From assembly GCA_021234155.1 (NCBI GenBank), contig JAJEKV010000477.1, positions 115,433 to 179,432 of the forward strand: a stretch of 64,000 nt of DNA, given 5' to 3'. Shown one piece after another: positions 11,080 to 22,640 of this stretch (positions within the stretch are counted from its first letter, which is position 1; every line of letters starts with the position of its first letter). Under the pieces are notes generated by a model. That model saw only the letters and a list, made by a program, of their open reading frames with translations. It made no database searches and was not told where the DNA came from. Source of the DNA: Isoetes taiwanensis. Lineage: Eukaryota; Streptophyta; Lycopodiopsida; Isoetales; Isoetaceae. A program made the position numbers and the translations under genes.

Positions 11080-12650
11080 GACGCAGCCGGCCCCCCGGTT
11101 CATGTCTTTCATGGCGGTTACGACAGACAGCAAGAACATGCCCGCAGTGGAGTCCACAGATGGCGTGTGGGTCGGCGTAGAAGGGACCAACCACCACCGA
11201 CCTCGCAAGACGAGTGAGAGGCCACACAGAAAACTGATGGGCCATCACTCATAGCTACCATGTCACCGCCCTCCCAATTACCTTCTTTACATAATGTTAC
11301 ACACATGATTACATTATCACATACATAATGTTACATATAATGTTACATACATGATTACATGATTACGCCAGAAAGCTTCTAGTTACATAGATCCCAAACA
11401 AAGACTAACGGTGACCACCGAAGTCTCATGGTACCAAGATTTCTACAATAAAGCAGCCGACTACTACAGCCACTCACTCCTAAACAAAATATGACATCGG
11501 GCCCGGCCGTGTACCAGCCCCCGCTTATCGATTTACAACGGTATCCGTCTGGTTTGCCACACGCCCTCGCACGAAGCCGGGTGCATGATGAATCCAATGC
11601 ATGCCATTGGGTATTGTTGTCGACTGGCAATGGGGCACAATGCCGGGCCGCACATATATGCCGCACCCATCGACGAACACTGGTGCCCCCATTTCGAAGA
11701 CCCAAGTGGTCGCTACCTGCACAAAGAGAGTGCGGGTGAGATCAATGAAAGGGCACAATGGCGAAGACAAGGGGACTACAAACACTCACGAAAGCAAAGC
11801 TGGTAGGTTGATGCGCACTGGTGACCCGCCCAGTAGGCGGAGTTGTCATACCACCAGCCCACGTGATCGCCATCTCCCGAAGGCCTAGGGCGGCGTACAG
11901 TCCGCCTCGTGATGAGAGCAACAAGCATCCAATGACCACCGCATGCCAAAGATATGACGACTTTCGCCTTCAAAGCCGGAGGATGGCCTCCTCGAATTGA
12001 AACCGAAGCAAAGAATCGCTGTGACTTTACCTTATGACGATGATGGGCGAGGGACCGCATCGGAGGTACCCCTACCAGATGCTGTGGGAAGAAGGTGGGA
12101 GACGACTCCCTCGGGAGGGACGCTCGACCTCGACTCGATCAACATAGTCATGATAGGGTCTATCATCAACAAACTCACGACGCTCGGCTCTCCAAGCATC
12201 CGCCACAAGACGCCTACATACATCGACGCCCGGTGGTTAGATTTGAACCTAAACGTAGATTTCGGACGATCCATACAAAACTAAACCTAAACCCGACACG
12301 TACTTCATCAACACTGGAATGTGCCCCTCCTCCCATCGCCCATCGAGGGGTGCACTTCGATGAGGTCGATGTGAGTTGTAATGCGATGCCGTCCCGGGCG
12401 CCTCCTCGCAATATCCAAGTGGCCACACCATCTCGGACCCGCCGCAACCATGGCAAGGTGTTGGGTGATCACCGCCGTAGTGCGCGGCAACGTGAATGTT
12501 AGTACCGCGGCCTCCCGGCACAGACTATTCATGCATAACGACGGACTGCAGTCAAGCTCAAGGATCCGCAAATCAACCACGGGTCAGCCATCCAAGGCCC
12601 CCAGAAGACCAAGCAAAGACCTGTCAAGGCTATCAAGAGGCTGCACAAGT
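11080..12650. other. GC-rich MULE interior, unidentified coding remains
   Basis: Many overlapping open stretches on both strands (for example plus 11491-11739, 12095-12502 and 12381-12746) reflect high GC rather than genes, and none shows a motif I can name. A HWVLL phrase near 11605 weakly recalls Ulp1-type proteases, which some MULEs carry, but nothing else supports that. A small AT-rich repeat (ATGTTACATACATGATTAC variants) sits at 11288-11366. The gypsy LTR starts at about 12655. Confidence 0.35.
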
Positions 12651-12654
12651 GAGG

Positions 12655-13025
12655 GGGTCCTTCACCGCCAGCGTCCGTCCGTGATTCTAGGCACTTCAAG
12701 AGGCACCGCCAACATTCCTCACAAGAATCCGGCCTCCTTCCAGTGAGCCGCACCGGAGATCGGTCGAGTGTCTATATTGGGCCAAAGGCCATTGTACTAT
12801 ATATATGAGTAGAGCTAGCATATGAGGGCTAGATGAGTTTTGAGTCTTGTCTCTCTTCGGTCTTCTCGACATAGAGCTCATGTATGTTCATCATTGATAT
12901 CAAAGAAGCATATCATTTTCCTCTCATTGTTCTTTTTCATTCCATTTTCTTCTTTTTGTTCTTTTCTTGCAAATCCCGTGCGGACATAGTCCCCCCGGAT
13001 TCTCTGTTAGATCCAAGGGTCCTCA
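12655..13025 (+). repeat. 5' LTR of nested Ty3/gypsy element
   Basis: This matches 21470-21840 closely: shared stretches include the segment from GTGATTCTAGGCACTTCAAG (12681 against 21497) through a TATA-like ACTATATATATGAG (12796 onward) to TCTCTGTTAGATC near the end. Small indels separate the two copies. Exact LTR ends, primer binding site and target duplication were not resolved. The 5' boundary is where similarity to the right copy fades, so the copy could be truncated. Confidence 0.7.
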
Positions 13026-13099
13026 CAGAGGGGCTGTCTTGTAGTTTCCCAACCTGCACCTTAAACACCGGCCGCCGCTGGTCCGGATTCGTTTTCCCT

Positions 13100-14950
13100 T
13101 CTTTCACGCCGCCATGTCCGTCCGAAACTTTCGCCAAAAGAACTTTTTCCTGCACGGGCGCCCTCGATTGAGCCATCATCGACGGAAGTCGTTCGCGACA
13201 TGTATGGATCTGCTTATGACATTGAGGGAGGCCACATTCTGCCTAGGGCTCAGGGCCGACGCCACCCACCCCTCGTGTCATGTCTCGGCCCAAATTCTCC
13301 ACCTCGGCGTGCAAACATTGCTCATGACCTCAGTCCCTCATCACTATCATCACTACTCAGACCCGCTCAACCTTTACTTTCATAATTTTAACATGCCTTC
13401 ATCCATCACTCTTGGCTATATCGCCTCCTGCCTTCACAACCATCATCTCCTACGGGTCGGCGGGGATATCCACATGTCTCTTTTGCTCCTCCCGGGATTT
13501 TCCCTTCCCTACCTTTCCCCTTTGCTCTTCTTTTTACAATCTTACAGACCTCAAACCCAATGATCAGGCACCTCCAAAGCCCCCCCACCTCGACCACCCC
13601 TTCAGGTCTTTCCAAAGACCATACCCCCTCCAACTCCACCTCAATATCCTCACTATCATGTATTTAGGTCCAGCCCAGCACTTTTACCTCTACCGGACCC
13701 TTAAACTGACTTATCCCACCTTTGGCAAACACGAAAGGCAAACCTTTTAGACCAAAGTGCTCAGGGGCCCATGGAAGAATTTGAGGCTCGCTGGTCCTGA
13801 ATGGTCATGCAACCTCAACCGAAATTCACATCTTTTCCCACCACATTGGTGGCTCCCCTCATCAATGGCTCATGTCCAACAAAGCCCACTGGAAACAAGA
13901 TTGGTCCGGGAAATGAAAACCGCTTTTCTTTCTCACTATGGGACCACGGATGATGATCAACTTCATCTCAAGCAACTCAATGACCTTCAACAAGAGCCCG
14001 CAGTGCTAGATTTTTGCGCCGTCTTCACATTCCCTTTCGGCAAACTCAAAGGAGTACCCTACCAGAGCCGGATCTTAGTCCGGGTTTCTCCAAGGACTTC
14101 CTCCGCTATCGGACTTCGATCAATACCGGCGTCAAGACTTTGGAGCAGGCTATCGATCTTGTCAATCACTCGGGTCAATGTTTCCTCCCGGGCGTGGCTC
14201 TTCAGAGCTCCCTTTCATTCCACCGTCATGGTTCCCGACCGGCTGTTCAACCTCAACCGCCAAATCCAGCGGCAATCCCGGATCACGGTGCCATATCGCA
14301 ACATATCAAGGCCACTTGGCGAATGATTACCTCCACCAATGGTCAGACCCTCATTGTAAACCACTGCAACATAATCATGCCACTAAGAATGCACTGCGAC
14401 TCATCCTACACCTTTTCGCAACAAGATGGTTTATCAAGTGCAAACAACACCTCAGCACCAATCGCCATATCAGCAGCACCACGCTGCCGCGCGAACCCAA
14501 TCAACTCTATCAGAATTTGAGCAACAACGGGACCCAAACACACGTTCTCCTTTTGATCCTTGGCTTCGGTGTTATCTCACGCTGGGAACCGGGTCATACC
14601 ACCACCACCTCGGTCCTCAACTTCCCCAAGTTAAGAGCCTCGGCACTAATCGGGACCACATCCGGCCTCACGGCTTTACCAACTCTCGATTGCTAATGGC
14701 AAACAAGGCCCGCGTCCAGTTCTTCGGAAGCCACCTCCCCATCACGATATCAACGTGCTCATCGCCAATCAACCTCGGATGGATCAACAAGCAAGAAGAA
14801 ATTTTTTTGCTCTTAATCCTCCGATTTCCAGCCATCAAATTGGGTTGGTTTGGTTTCACGCTCTGGGCATGCCACGCCCCTTAACCATTATTCTAATGGC
14901 ACGCAAACCGCCTTTGCACTGACGCCATTCCTCATGCGAAGACAAAAGGT
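13100..14950 (+). pseudogene. Probable gag region of the nested gypsy element
   Basis: Position between the 5' LTR and the pol region suggests gag, the structural protein of the retrotransposon particle. The plus strand keeps several open stretches (13114-13563, 13757-14326, 14014-14520, 14426-14884), but they conflict in frame and no CCHC zinc knuckle could be seen. The assignment therefore rests on context only. Confidence 0.35.
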
Positions 14951-14969
14951 CCATTTTGCACCGGACTTG

Positions 14970-16400
14970 GAGAGAAACTCATGTCAATGTCATGCCTAAA
15001 GTTCAACCAAAGCATTTTGAACCTCATGCAAAGGCTGAAGGCGCCGCGCTGGCTAATGTCCATGCCACCACGAGCTCAATAGCGACAAGACGCACCTTCA
15101 TCCTCAACCTCCACGCTCTCGACATATCCCAATATCACGCCCGGAGGTTGACCTACTCAAAGTTGCCGCCTTCCTTACCACGCGCTCCTTTTTGTGGATC
15201 AGTAGATCCTTTTTCTCATGTGCCTGGAACTCCAAGAGGTGAGCTAGCCAAAATCAAAATTTTTTAAGCTTGGCCACAATTTTGAGTTATCGCGCTCTCA
15301 AGGACCCGGGGTTACACCTCCATTTGTGTTTTGGTTGGGGCATTTGCCTCTACTCCCCGGGGTACATGCCACGGTGGGCCATCAACAAGTCAATCATGTT
15401 CAAATTGACGGAGGTAGCGGTCAATCTCATCGGATAACTCCTTCAAAACAAATGGGCATCAAACAACTCTATCGTGCCCCATATGACATCAAATTGGCTA
15501 ATAGCCATATCACGAAGAGACCTCAAGTCGCCCTCTTCTTCACATCAACATAGATGGATCAGATTCCCTTTGGAATTTGGTTTTGGAAGCAATGGAGAAG
15601 ATCCGGTGATTATCAAAATGTTGGTTTGGTTCTTTTTCTCCGCCGGGGCCAAGAGCATTCATTACGGGCTAATGGATCGGAATAGTCATCAGCATGGTCA
15701 CCTCAATGCCACCATGGACTTGGAAACCGGCAAAATTTTGCAATCGGAATGCTGAACCTCATCTCCTCTCGGGCCTAAAGGGGGCAAAGAATATTTGAAC
15801 GTCCATGCTCCACAGTCAGCGAAGGCCTCATCCTGGCTAATGTCCATGCCATCCTTGGGGAGAAATGACTTGATCAGGGACAAGACGCGGCCTTTCCTTG
15901 ACCCTTACCACGGCTCCTTGCAATCGCGATGTTGATATCCAATATGAACCTCCCCGAGGTTGACCTACTCAAATGTATTTGCCGCCATGAACCAACCTCC
16001 ACTTTTGTGGATCCAGAATAGATCCTTTCTCTCAGAGTGCCTCCGGAACTCCAAGAGGAGCCTATTGCCAAAATCAAAATTCCATTTAAGCTTGGCCACA
16101 TTTTGGAAGGCAACAATCAGCCCGTCTCAAGGACCCGAGTTACCACCTTCCGGTTTTGGTTTGGGGCTGTTGCTACGCCTTCAAAAAATTCAAAACACAC
16201 ATGCCACTTGGGCCATCAAACAAATCAATCATGTTCAAATTGATGCACCAGCCTAGCAGCGCCATGCAGGTCAATCTCATCTCTTTGCCGGATAAACTCT
16301 ATGAGGTCAAACACAAATGGGTGGCATCAAACAAACTCTATGGTAAGATCCGCCCCATATGACATCAAAAACTCAATGGTAGCCACGGAGCTGATCATTT
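14970..16400 (+). repeat. Tandem duplication of ~0.8 kb upstream of the gypsy RT
   Basis: Two copies, about 14970-15750 and 15755-16400, share many landmarks in order: GGCTAATGTCCATGCCA (15053 and 15837), GAGGTTGACCTACTCAAA (15145 and 15956), GAACTCCAAGAGG (about 15227 and 16047), AGCTTGGCCACA (about 15268 and 16089), AATCATGTTCAAATTGA (15392 and 16227) and GCCCCATATGACATCAAA (about 15475 and 16352). The copies have diverged by many small indels. The shared sequence probably belongs to the protease-to-RT linker of pol. Confidence 0.65.
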
Positions 16401-16440
16401 TCATTTCCCCTTCCTTCCTTCTTTCAGGTTAGGAAGAGGT

Positions 16441-16795
16441 TCTTCGGACATGAGATGTACTCCTTCATGGATGGTTTTTCTCGCTACAATCAGATCTCAA
16501 TCAAAGAATGATCAACTCAAGACTACCTTCACCACCCCTGTAAGCACTTTTTGCCTACAAGGTGGTTCCTTTTTTGGATTATCAAACTCTCCATCCACGT
16601 TTCAACGTATCATGCTCTCTTTTTCAGATTTTATGAAGGAAAAATCCTTCTGCAAATTTTTCAAGATGACTTCTCGCCCTGATTCCATGTGGACCATTTG
16701 GATAAATTGGAACTTGTTTTTCAGAAATGTGATGAGTCCGCATTAGTCTCAATCAGAAATGCACCTTTTGTGTCACTTCAGGTGTTCATTGGGAC
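16441..16795 (+). pseudogene. Gypsy reverse transcriptase core fragment
   Basis: Translation gives the Ty3/gypsy RT palm in order: a MYSFMDGFSGYNQI-like phrase, DQLKTTFTTP, a FGL.N.PSTFQR equivalent (SNSPSTFQRIM), then a linker resembling HLDKLELVFQKCDES and a KCTFCVTSG-like end. Frameshifts separate the blocks, so no enzyme is made. The sequence is interrupted at about 16795 by DNA with no coding resemblance. Confidence 0.75.
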
Positions 16796-17880
16796 ATGTG
16801 GTCACAGGTTTCTGCGGACGTTCCGCGATAATATCACATAATCGTGATATTATTACGTTATGCCATTAATCTACGTCACAAGTGACATGTCTTGAAAGTA
16901 GGACAACGTTGCACCTAGGGGGCAACCTTGGATGTTGGTATGTAATTAAACATACACAACAAAAGGTTCCTTTGTTCATTTCCAAATGGCTTGAAAGCCC
17001 ATTTGCCCATGTGGATGCCCCTTAACCTAGATAGGGTCTATATAAGGGCTAAAACCCCTAGACCCTAGCTCTCCTTTCACTTTTGCCAATTAGGGTTTTC
17101 TAGAGCTTCCTTTCCTCCTTGCATTTAGGGCTTTTCTGGGCCAATTCGCCAAGGTAAGGCTCAATCGCAAGAGCTCAGAAAATTGGGATTTGCCTGAAGT
17201 TTCTTTAGTAGCGTATTTTGTCTTCGCAAGAGGAGCATGGACGCCTTCCAAGGATCGGGAGCAAGCCAAGGAGCAGGTATCTAGTTGTTCGTTGTGCAAA
17301 ACCGCTTTAGGCATGGCAATATTTCGGTTTAGTATGTTAGATCATCTCCGAAGCCTTGTAGATCCCTAGGGGAGACTCTAACGTAAATGAACCTAACATT
17401 GGATGTTAAGTAGATAGATTGATATGATTCTCTATCTACATTCGCGTGATATTGCATGTATTCCACTCGTGATCTCCTTGTTGTGGGAAGGGGGTAGAGA
17501 CCTAAAGGTCCTTGGCGGTAGAAGATGCTCTATGAGCACCTTAGTTCCAACATAATTGAGCCCCATTGCCATTGCAGCCCACACAATGGTAAGGGGGGCC
17601 AAGGTTGATAAGGAGGAACTTGTAGGGTCATGGACCGACCCCCTCCGGTAGTAAAAACCTATCAGGGGTCATTTTGGCTAGGCTTAATGGCTTGTCGTAA
17701 TCGTGTGGGCGAAGAGCATGAGCTCGGACATGTGGTGGATATGGACCTTCATGGATGAGTTCAAGTCGAATAAGGTTGTTGGCCCTCTAAGCTCAATCAA
17801 TGAGCATGGATACCTCGAGGAGAGACAGCCTCTCCCCACTCATCGGGTTGGGGAGATGCAACATTGGATGTTTTAGCCCC
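16796..17880 (+). other. LTR-like noncoding insert inside the gypsy RT
   Basis: This block has no coding similarity and looks promoter-bearing: a GTCTATATAAGGG TATA-like site at 17038 and a CCTAG-rich leader follow. It opens with a 10-bp inverted repeat (ATAATATCAC at 16828-16837 against 16844-16853). An 11-bp direct repeat, GGACATGTGGT, occurs at 16792-16802 and 17726-17736. A solo LTR of another retroelement is plausible, but the direct repeat does not fit a canonical TG...CA insertion, so the exact nature is unresolved. Confidence 0.4.
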
Positions 17881-18115
17881 TACAAGGTGGTTCCGTGCTT
17901 TGGATTCCCAACACTTTTCCATCAACGTGTGAACGGGAGGGGCGGATGGGAATGGAGATTTTATGAAGGAAAATGCCCCAAATCCATTGCCATGAATTTT
18001 TCGCAATGAACTCTAGAGGCCTAGCCATGGTCGACCATAAATTGGAGTCCAGGAGCCATGGGTAGGATCTTCCCTTTGAGTTCGCATTAGTCTCAATTCG
18101 AAATGCACCTATTGT
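17880..18115 (+). repeat. Second, diverged copy of the RT segment at 16555-16765
   Basis: Landmarks repeat in the same order: ACAAGGTGGTTCC (16557 and 17882), TTTTATGAAGGAAAA (16630 and 17959) and CGCATTAGTCTCAAT (16739 and 18085) followed by GAAATGCACCT. The middle parts differ strongly. It flanks the LTR-like insert on its right. It could be a product of template switching during reverse transcription, or of recombination with another gypsy copy. Confidence 0.6.
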
Positions 18116-18159
18116 TATGGTGATTGTGTTGTATATTATTAGTTGTGCTCACGTTTGTT

Positions 18160-19200
18160 TGTTACGCTTCTCGGATAGGTCGATCCGATGGAAGGCGGAT
18201 GAATGACTCAAGGCTCTTCCCCATGCCAATATAAAGGAGTGGATGGCTTTTCTTCGGTAAGGTCAATTAGTGGGGAACCTTCCCGGACTCGGAGCACATT
18301 GCGGGCATCCCATTCATAAACGTCCACGGTGATGAACCACGGATCGGGCCAAAATTCCTGTGTGATCAAGGCTCAAGCACCAGCCAATATGAAACACGCT
18401 CTTTCTTGTTTAAGGTCAATTATTACCCCACCTTCATTCCTCCTCAGCCATGGGAGATCCCATTCATAAACTCATGATGATGAATCTCGGCTTGGAATTT
18501 GAGCGGATGCTGCTTTCAACAGGTTGAAGCTCTTGATCGAGGCCCGGTTCTTGTTCCTCCTCAATGGGACAAGCCCTTTTTTTTTCAAAATGTCTCGGCC
18601 TTTGCTATTGGAGCTGTTCTTTCTCTCAAGAATATGATGCGCTGTGACAAACCAAACCGCTTCGCCCGGAAACTCAATGTTGAACGCAACTACTACCGCC
18701 ACGCAGGCGAAGCCTTGGGTTTAATTTTCTGCGTCCAACGCTTCCGTCACTATCTTTTGGGCAGTCAAATCAAATTCTTTGTTGACCACCAGGCACTTCT
18801 TTACTTGATCAACAAATCCACGCCCACGGGCCGCATTGCACGTTGGGTCCTACTTCTGCAAGAATTTGCACCTTTTGAAATTGTTCACAAGGCCGGCAAA
18901 TCTCATGTTGTCCCGGATTATCTTTCACGCATCCACACAGATGATCCCTCTACTGGAGTCTCAGACGCCTTTCCTGATGCTCAACTCTTTCTGGTCACGG
19001 CAACACCACATTGGTTCCATGACTTTCAGCAGTATCTCCTCACAGGCGCTCTTCCACCAGAGGACGCCACGCTCTCTCCAGCCAAGCGACAATCCCGTCG
19101 ACATCAATTTCTCCGCGAGGTCCGTGACTACACCATGGTTGCAGGCCATCTTTACAAAAAGGGTAAGGATACCATTCTTGACGCTTTGTGTTCTCCCTCA
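18160..19200 (+). pseudogene. Gypsy RT end and RNase H, start of integrase
   Basis: From about 18170 a VDP-type phrase marks the end of RT. The open frame 18499-19203 (234 codons) carries the RT/RNase H tail: PQWDKPFFFQ, AIGAVLSLKN, then RNase H signatures FCVQRFRHYLLG and FFVDHQALLYLINKS, with HKAGKSHVVPDYLSR closing the domain. This is the longest intact stretch of the element. A spacer follows that leads to the integrase zinc-binding region. A short repeated phrase (AAGGTCAATTA at 18258 and 18413, CCCATTCATAAAC at 18309 and 18459) shows another small internal duplication. Confidence 0.8.
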
Positions 19201-20215
19201 TGAGGTCCCGGATATTGTCAGAAGCCCATGAAAGGGCCGGTGGTGGTCATTTTCATGGTGACACTCTGCGACGCATAAAATCCTTCTTGCTGGTTATTTT
19301 TATTGCGCTCTTCAAAGGCGCTCCATACGCGCAATACGTGTGATGCTTGCCGGCGTGTGGGGCGGCCCACGGCCGTGGCGCTCTTCCCTTGACGCCGGCC
19401 GCCACGCCGCTTCCTTCGACAAATGGGGAATGGATTTTGTGGGACCCATCGATCCTCTGCGCGGCACCGAGTGCCGCTACATACAGTTCTCACTGACTAC
19501 GCTGCTACCAAATGGGCGGAAGCTTGCGCGACTTCTAGACAACAACTGCAAGAAAGGCTGACCAAGGTCCTCTATCAACAAATCATCACGCGATTCGGCT
19601 GCCCCACGGGCGGGTCGGTGATCGTGGTGTCCATTTTATCAATCATACCATCAAGGAGCTGATGGATTATCTCCGATACATCATCACAAGAGCACACCTT
19701 ACTATCCTCAAGGGAATGGTTTGGCGAAAGCACAAACAAAACTCACGTCACAATTCTCAAGAAAATTTGTGATGCTTTCGCGACCGATTGGCAAAACAAA
19801 CTTCCCTCTTGTTCTTTGGGCTTACAATACTTGTTTCAAAATAGCTACTGGGTCACACCCCTTTCAAATTGGTTTATGGTCAAGAAGCTCTCATGCCGCG
19901 TTTGAATACATACTTCCAACACTCCGTTTTCAATGGCTACTACCCATAATCCTTTCTTTGCACTCAAAGAAAGGTTTATCAATTGGAACAGTTGGATGAA
20001 CTTAGAAGAGATGCTTATATTCGTGTTCTTCATGGACAACGGTTGCAAAAATCCTTACATGACAAAGCGGCTGAAGACAAAAACATTCAACGAAGGAGAT
20101 TTGGTTCTTCTTTATGATTCTCGGTACAAAACTTTTCGGGGTAAACTTAAGTTTCGTTGGCTTGGCCCTTATCAAATTGTTCAAGTGGTTCGACCCGGCG
20201 TTTTTAACCGGTGAA
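19200..20215 (+). pseudogene. Gypsy integrase
   Basis: The integrase inserts the DNA copy into the genome. Remains in order: an H-H-C-C zinc-binding region in broken frames (AHERAGGGHFHGD-like at 19225 onward), the catalytic core opening FDKWGMDFVGPIDPLRG at about 19415 with the first Asp in DFVGP, a LTDYAATKWAEA stretch at about 19490, and a C-terminal GPY/F module, KFRWLGPYQIV, at about 20150-20180. Several frameshifts make it non-functional. No chromodomain was seen after the GPY/F module. Confidence 0.8.
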
Positions 20216-21469
20216 AGTTAGATGGCACTCCATTACCTACCTTTGGTTAATAGCTTTCGCCTCAAAACATTTCATACAAATGGAAAGTGCACATCCACAA
20301 GCAGTCTGTTCGCATTAACCACACAAGATAGTGACTAAAACCGGTGCATATTTATATTATAGGTGGAATTTTTACAAAATGTGGGCGCAGCCCAGCTATT
20401 TCGCTATGGGCGCCTTATATACAAAAGCGGGCTTAGAGCCCTATCTACTAAGTCCTAAGAAAAAAACCCTCTACTCCGGGTTTGGAAGGCAGGTGATGCG
20501 CAGATGTGGTAGAGGTTTCTCGCCGGGATCCGAAGGTGCAGAACCACCTCCATCCCGTTGGTCTTCGGTCGGGATGTTCGACCATCCCGCACACCAGCCG
20601 GCCCATTCTCACGCCACGCGATTGTGGCAGCCGAGAGGTCCGCACAATTCATCTTGCGGGTAATCCACTCGACGGTTTCGTGGGCATAGTGCGGGTCCTC
20701 GTTCAAACCAGTAAAGAGCCATCTTGGCGCCATCGGATGCCTTCGTTTACTCGGTTCGTCTTATATAGCCAACCGAGGAAGTCCTTGTCGGCGTGGACCA
20801 ATCACATAAATCGCCAGCGTGTTTGCAATGCGAAAGGTGTTTCTAAACCGAGAATCTTTTCTCCCCGCCGCATATCTAGCCATGGTACCTTCGACACATT
20901 CCTTTTAATGATATCCCCGCCGAGTTGGCGGCATTAAATGCCATTCCTTCTTTTCACGCCCGTCGAACATTAATGTGTGTCCCTTTGGCCCACTGTCACA
21001 TCCCATCATTCTCTCACGCCTCATCTCCACCGTTCATTCCTTCTCCCTTTGTTGTTTGGGGACTTAGCCAAATTTTTGCCTCTCAATCACCTCCTTGGCA
21101 TCTTTAGACACACGGCACCATCAGCGGTTGCGGCTTAAGCCCTTATCATGCCCCCTTAAGCCCAACTGCGCCCTAAAACTTTTTTCGTCTCTCTGGCTTT
21201 AGTCCTCCGTTCTTTCCTTTAGTCCTCCGCCTTGGAATCTTTGTTCTTTTCCGCCAAATCTTTGCCATGGCTGCACCAAAATTTTCTACACTTCAAGCTC
21301 TTTTGCTCCCGAGGGCAGCTCTTTTTAGAGTCTGTCTCTTTCTTAGCCCACTTTCAGGTGCGACCCTTGTTGGCCCGAATCGATGCGGTCGCGAGAACGA
21401 GAAACTCTGAATTCTCTCAAATGGAACTTCCGGCTCCAAATCGACCGGTTAGGCGGTTCATCCTTAACA
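20216..21469 (+). other. Gypsy 3' region between integrase and LTR
   Basis: No coding family is recognised over about 1.2 kb. Such a spacer before the 3' LTR is seen in some plant gypsy elements, or the LTR may begin farther upstream than the similarity to the left copy shows, since the left copy could be 5'-truncated. No clear polypurine tract was found. Confidence 0.35.
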
Positions 21470-21840
21470 TCGTCCCGCCAGCGTCGGCGTCAAAGCGTGA
21501 TTCTAGGCACTTCAAGAGGCACCGCCAACATTCCTGCAAATCGAGGCCTCCTTCGAGTCGGCACCCAGATCGATCGGAGTGTCTATATTGGGCCAAAGGC
21601 CATTGTACTATATATATGAGTAGAGCTAGCATATGAGGGCTAGATGAGTTTTGAGTCTTGTCTCTCTTGGTCTTCTCTCGATTCGAGAGCTCATGTATGT
21701 TCATCATTGATATCAAAGAAGCATATCATTTTCCTCTCATTGTTCTTTTTACATTTCGTTTTCTTCTTCTTGTTCTTTTCTTGCAAATCCCAGCGTGACA
21801 TAGTCCCCCGGTTCTCTGTTAGATCAAGGGTCCTCGCGAG
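21470..21840 (+). repeat. 3' LTR of nested Ty3/gypsy element
   Basis: This is the direct-orientation partner of 12655-13025, sharing GTGATTCTAGGCACTTCAAG at 21497, the TATA-like ACTATATATATGAG at about 21607 and the CTCATGTATGTTCATCATTG stretch. Differences from the left copy are scattered substitutions and short indels, so the insertion is not very recent. No 5-bp target duplication was identified. Confidence 0.7.
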
Positions 21841-22640
21841 AACATGGCCTCATAGAACATGGCGTCCGGCCCTCGGGGAAGGCATCGAGGGCCGCCCGGG
21901 GGGGTTAGGACATCTTTGTAGGGCGCATTGTTGTTGCGCCTTGTCTCCCTCGCCTCTCTATGCCTCCATCATGCGGCTTCGCGGGATCTTCTCGACGCTT
22001 TGCAGCCCTCTCGCTCGGGGACACCACTCTCTCGCAATTCGGGGTTGCGGACCGTGGCCGGAAATGTTCGTTGGGCCACCATTGATCCGCGATGGTGGCG
22101 GATGGTGGCTTTAAGCTCTATCACATCAATCCAGGAAATCCGGGGTCACGATTTAATCTTGTCCACAAAGTGTGTACACACCGGTCTTTGCGGCAAATCC
22201 CATTGGCAGCGGTGAGGGCACCGCTCTCAACAGAAGCGACGTGCGGACGAGGCATGACGGCGAGGCACCAAATGCCATGGTGTTCCACTGTCACAAAACA
22301 AATACGGTTAACAAGCACACAAAAGCAGACGAGCGGGTTAAGACAATGTCAGTTGGGGTACCATTCTACAATGCTACCGTCGTCCGGGAACATGCAGGGC
22401 CAAACGGGGCAAGGGGACGCTCAGCCATGCCGACTGGGGAAGCGCCTCTGAGTAAAGACATGGTCATTTGGCGGATAAATGTAGAGTGCTCTCAAATAGA
22501 TATCTGAATTACAGGTGAACAAGAGAACTAACATAAGCCTTGTATTTGAATTTTCATTTAAATAAGGTTCATTCTAGTTCTTTAATGATTAATGTACATA
22601 CGCTTCCCTTATTATTTCTTATTTTTTACTCCTTTAAGTT
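21841..22640. other. MULE distal interior beyond the gypsy insertion
   Basis: GC-rich sequence to about 22500, then AT-rich to the right arm. Plus-strand open stretches 22092-22451 and 22172-22507 resemble coding sequence in amino-acid texture, and may be the continuation of whatever was split by the gypsy element at 12.65 kb, but no family is recognisable. Confidence 0.35.

Larger units (their letters stand above)
12655..21840 (+). mobile_element. Nested Ty3/gypsy LTR retrotransposon, rearranged and dead
   Basis: Two similar LTRs in direct orientation bracket plus-strand remains of gag and pol in the order RT, RNase H, integrase, which is the Ty3/gypsy order. It lies between the MULE transposase and the right inverted arm, so it inserted into the MULE. 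The body is scarred by a tandem duplication of about 0.8 kb upstream of RT, a duplicated RT fragment, and an LTR-like noncoding block within RT. About 1.1 kb of sequence with no coding signal separates integrase from the 3' LTR. Confidence 0.75.

Noticed and set aside
11585-11900. Ulp1-type protease in the MULE interior
   Set aside because: Only a HWVLL phrase suggests it; no Asp/Cys partners of the catalytic triad were found.
16792-17736. 11-bp direct repeat GGACATGTGGT as a target-site duplication
   Set aside because: Placing the insertion at this repeat does not give TG...CA ends, and the length is not usual for LTR elements; kept only as an observation.
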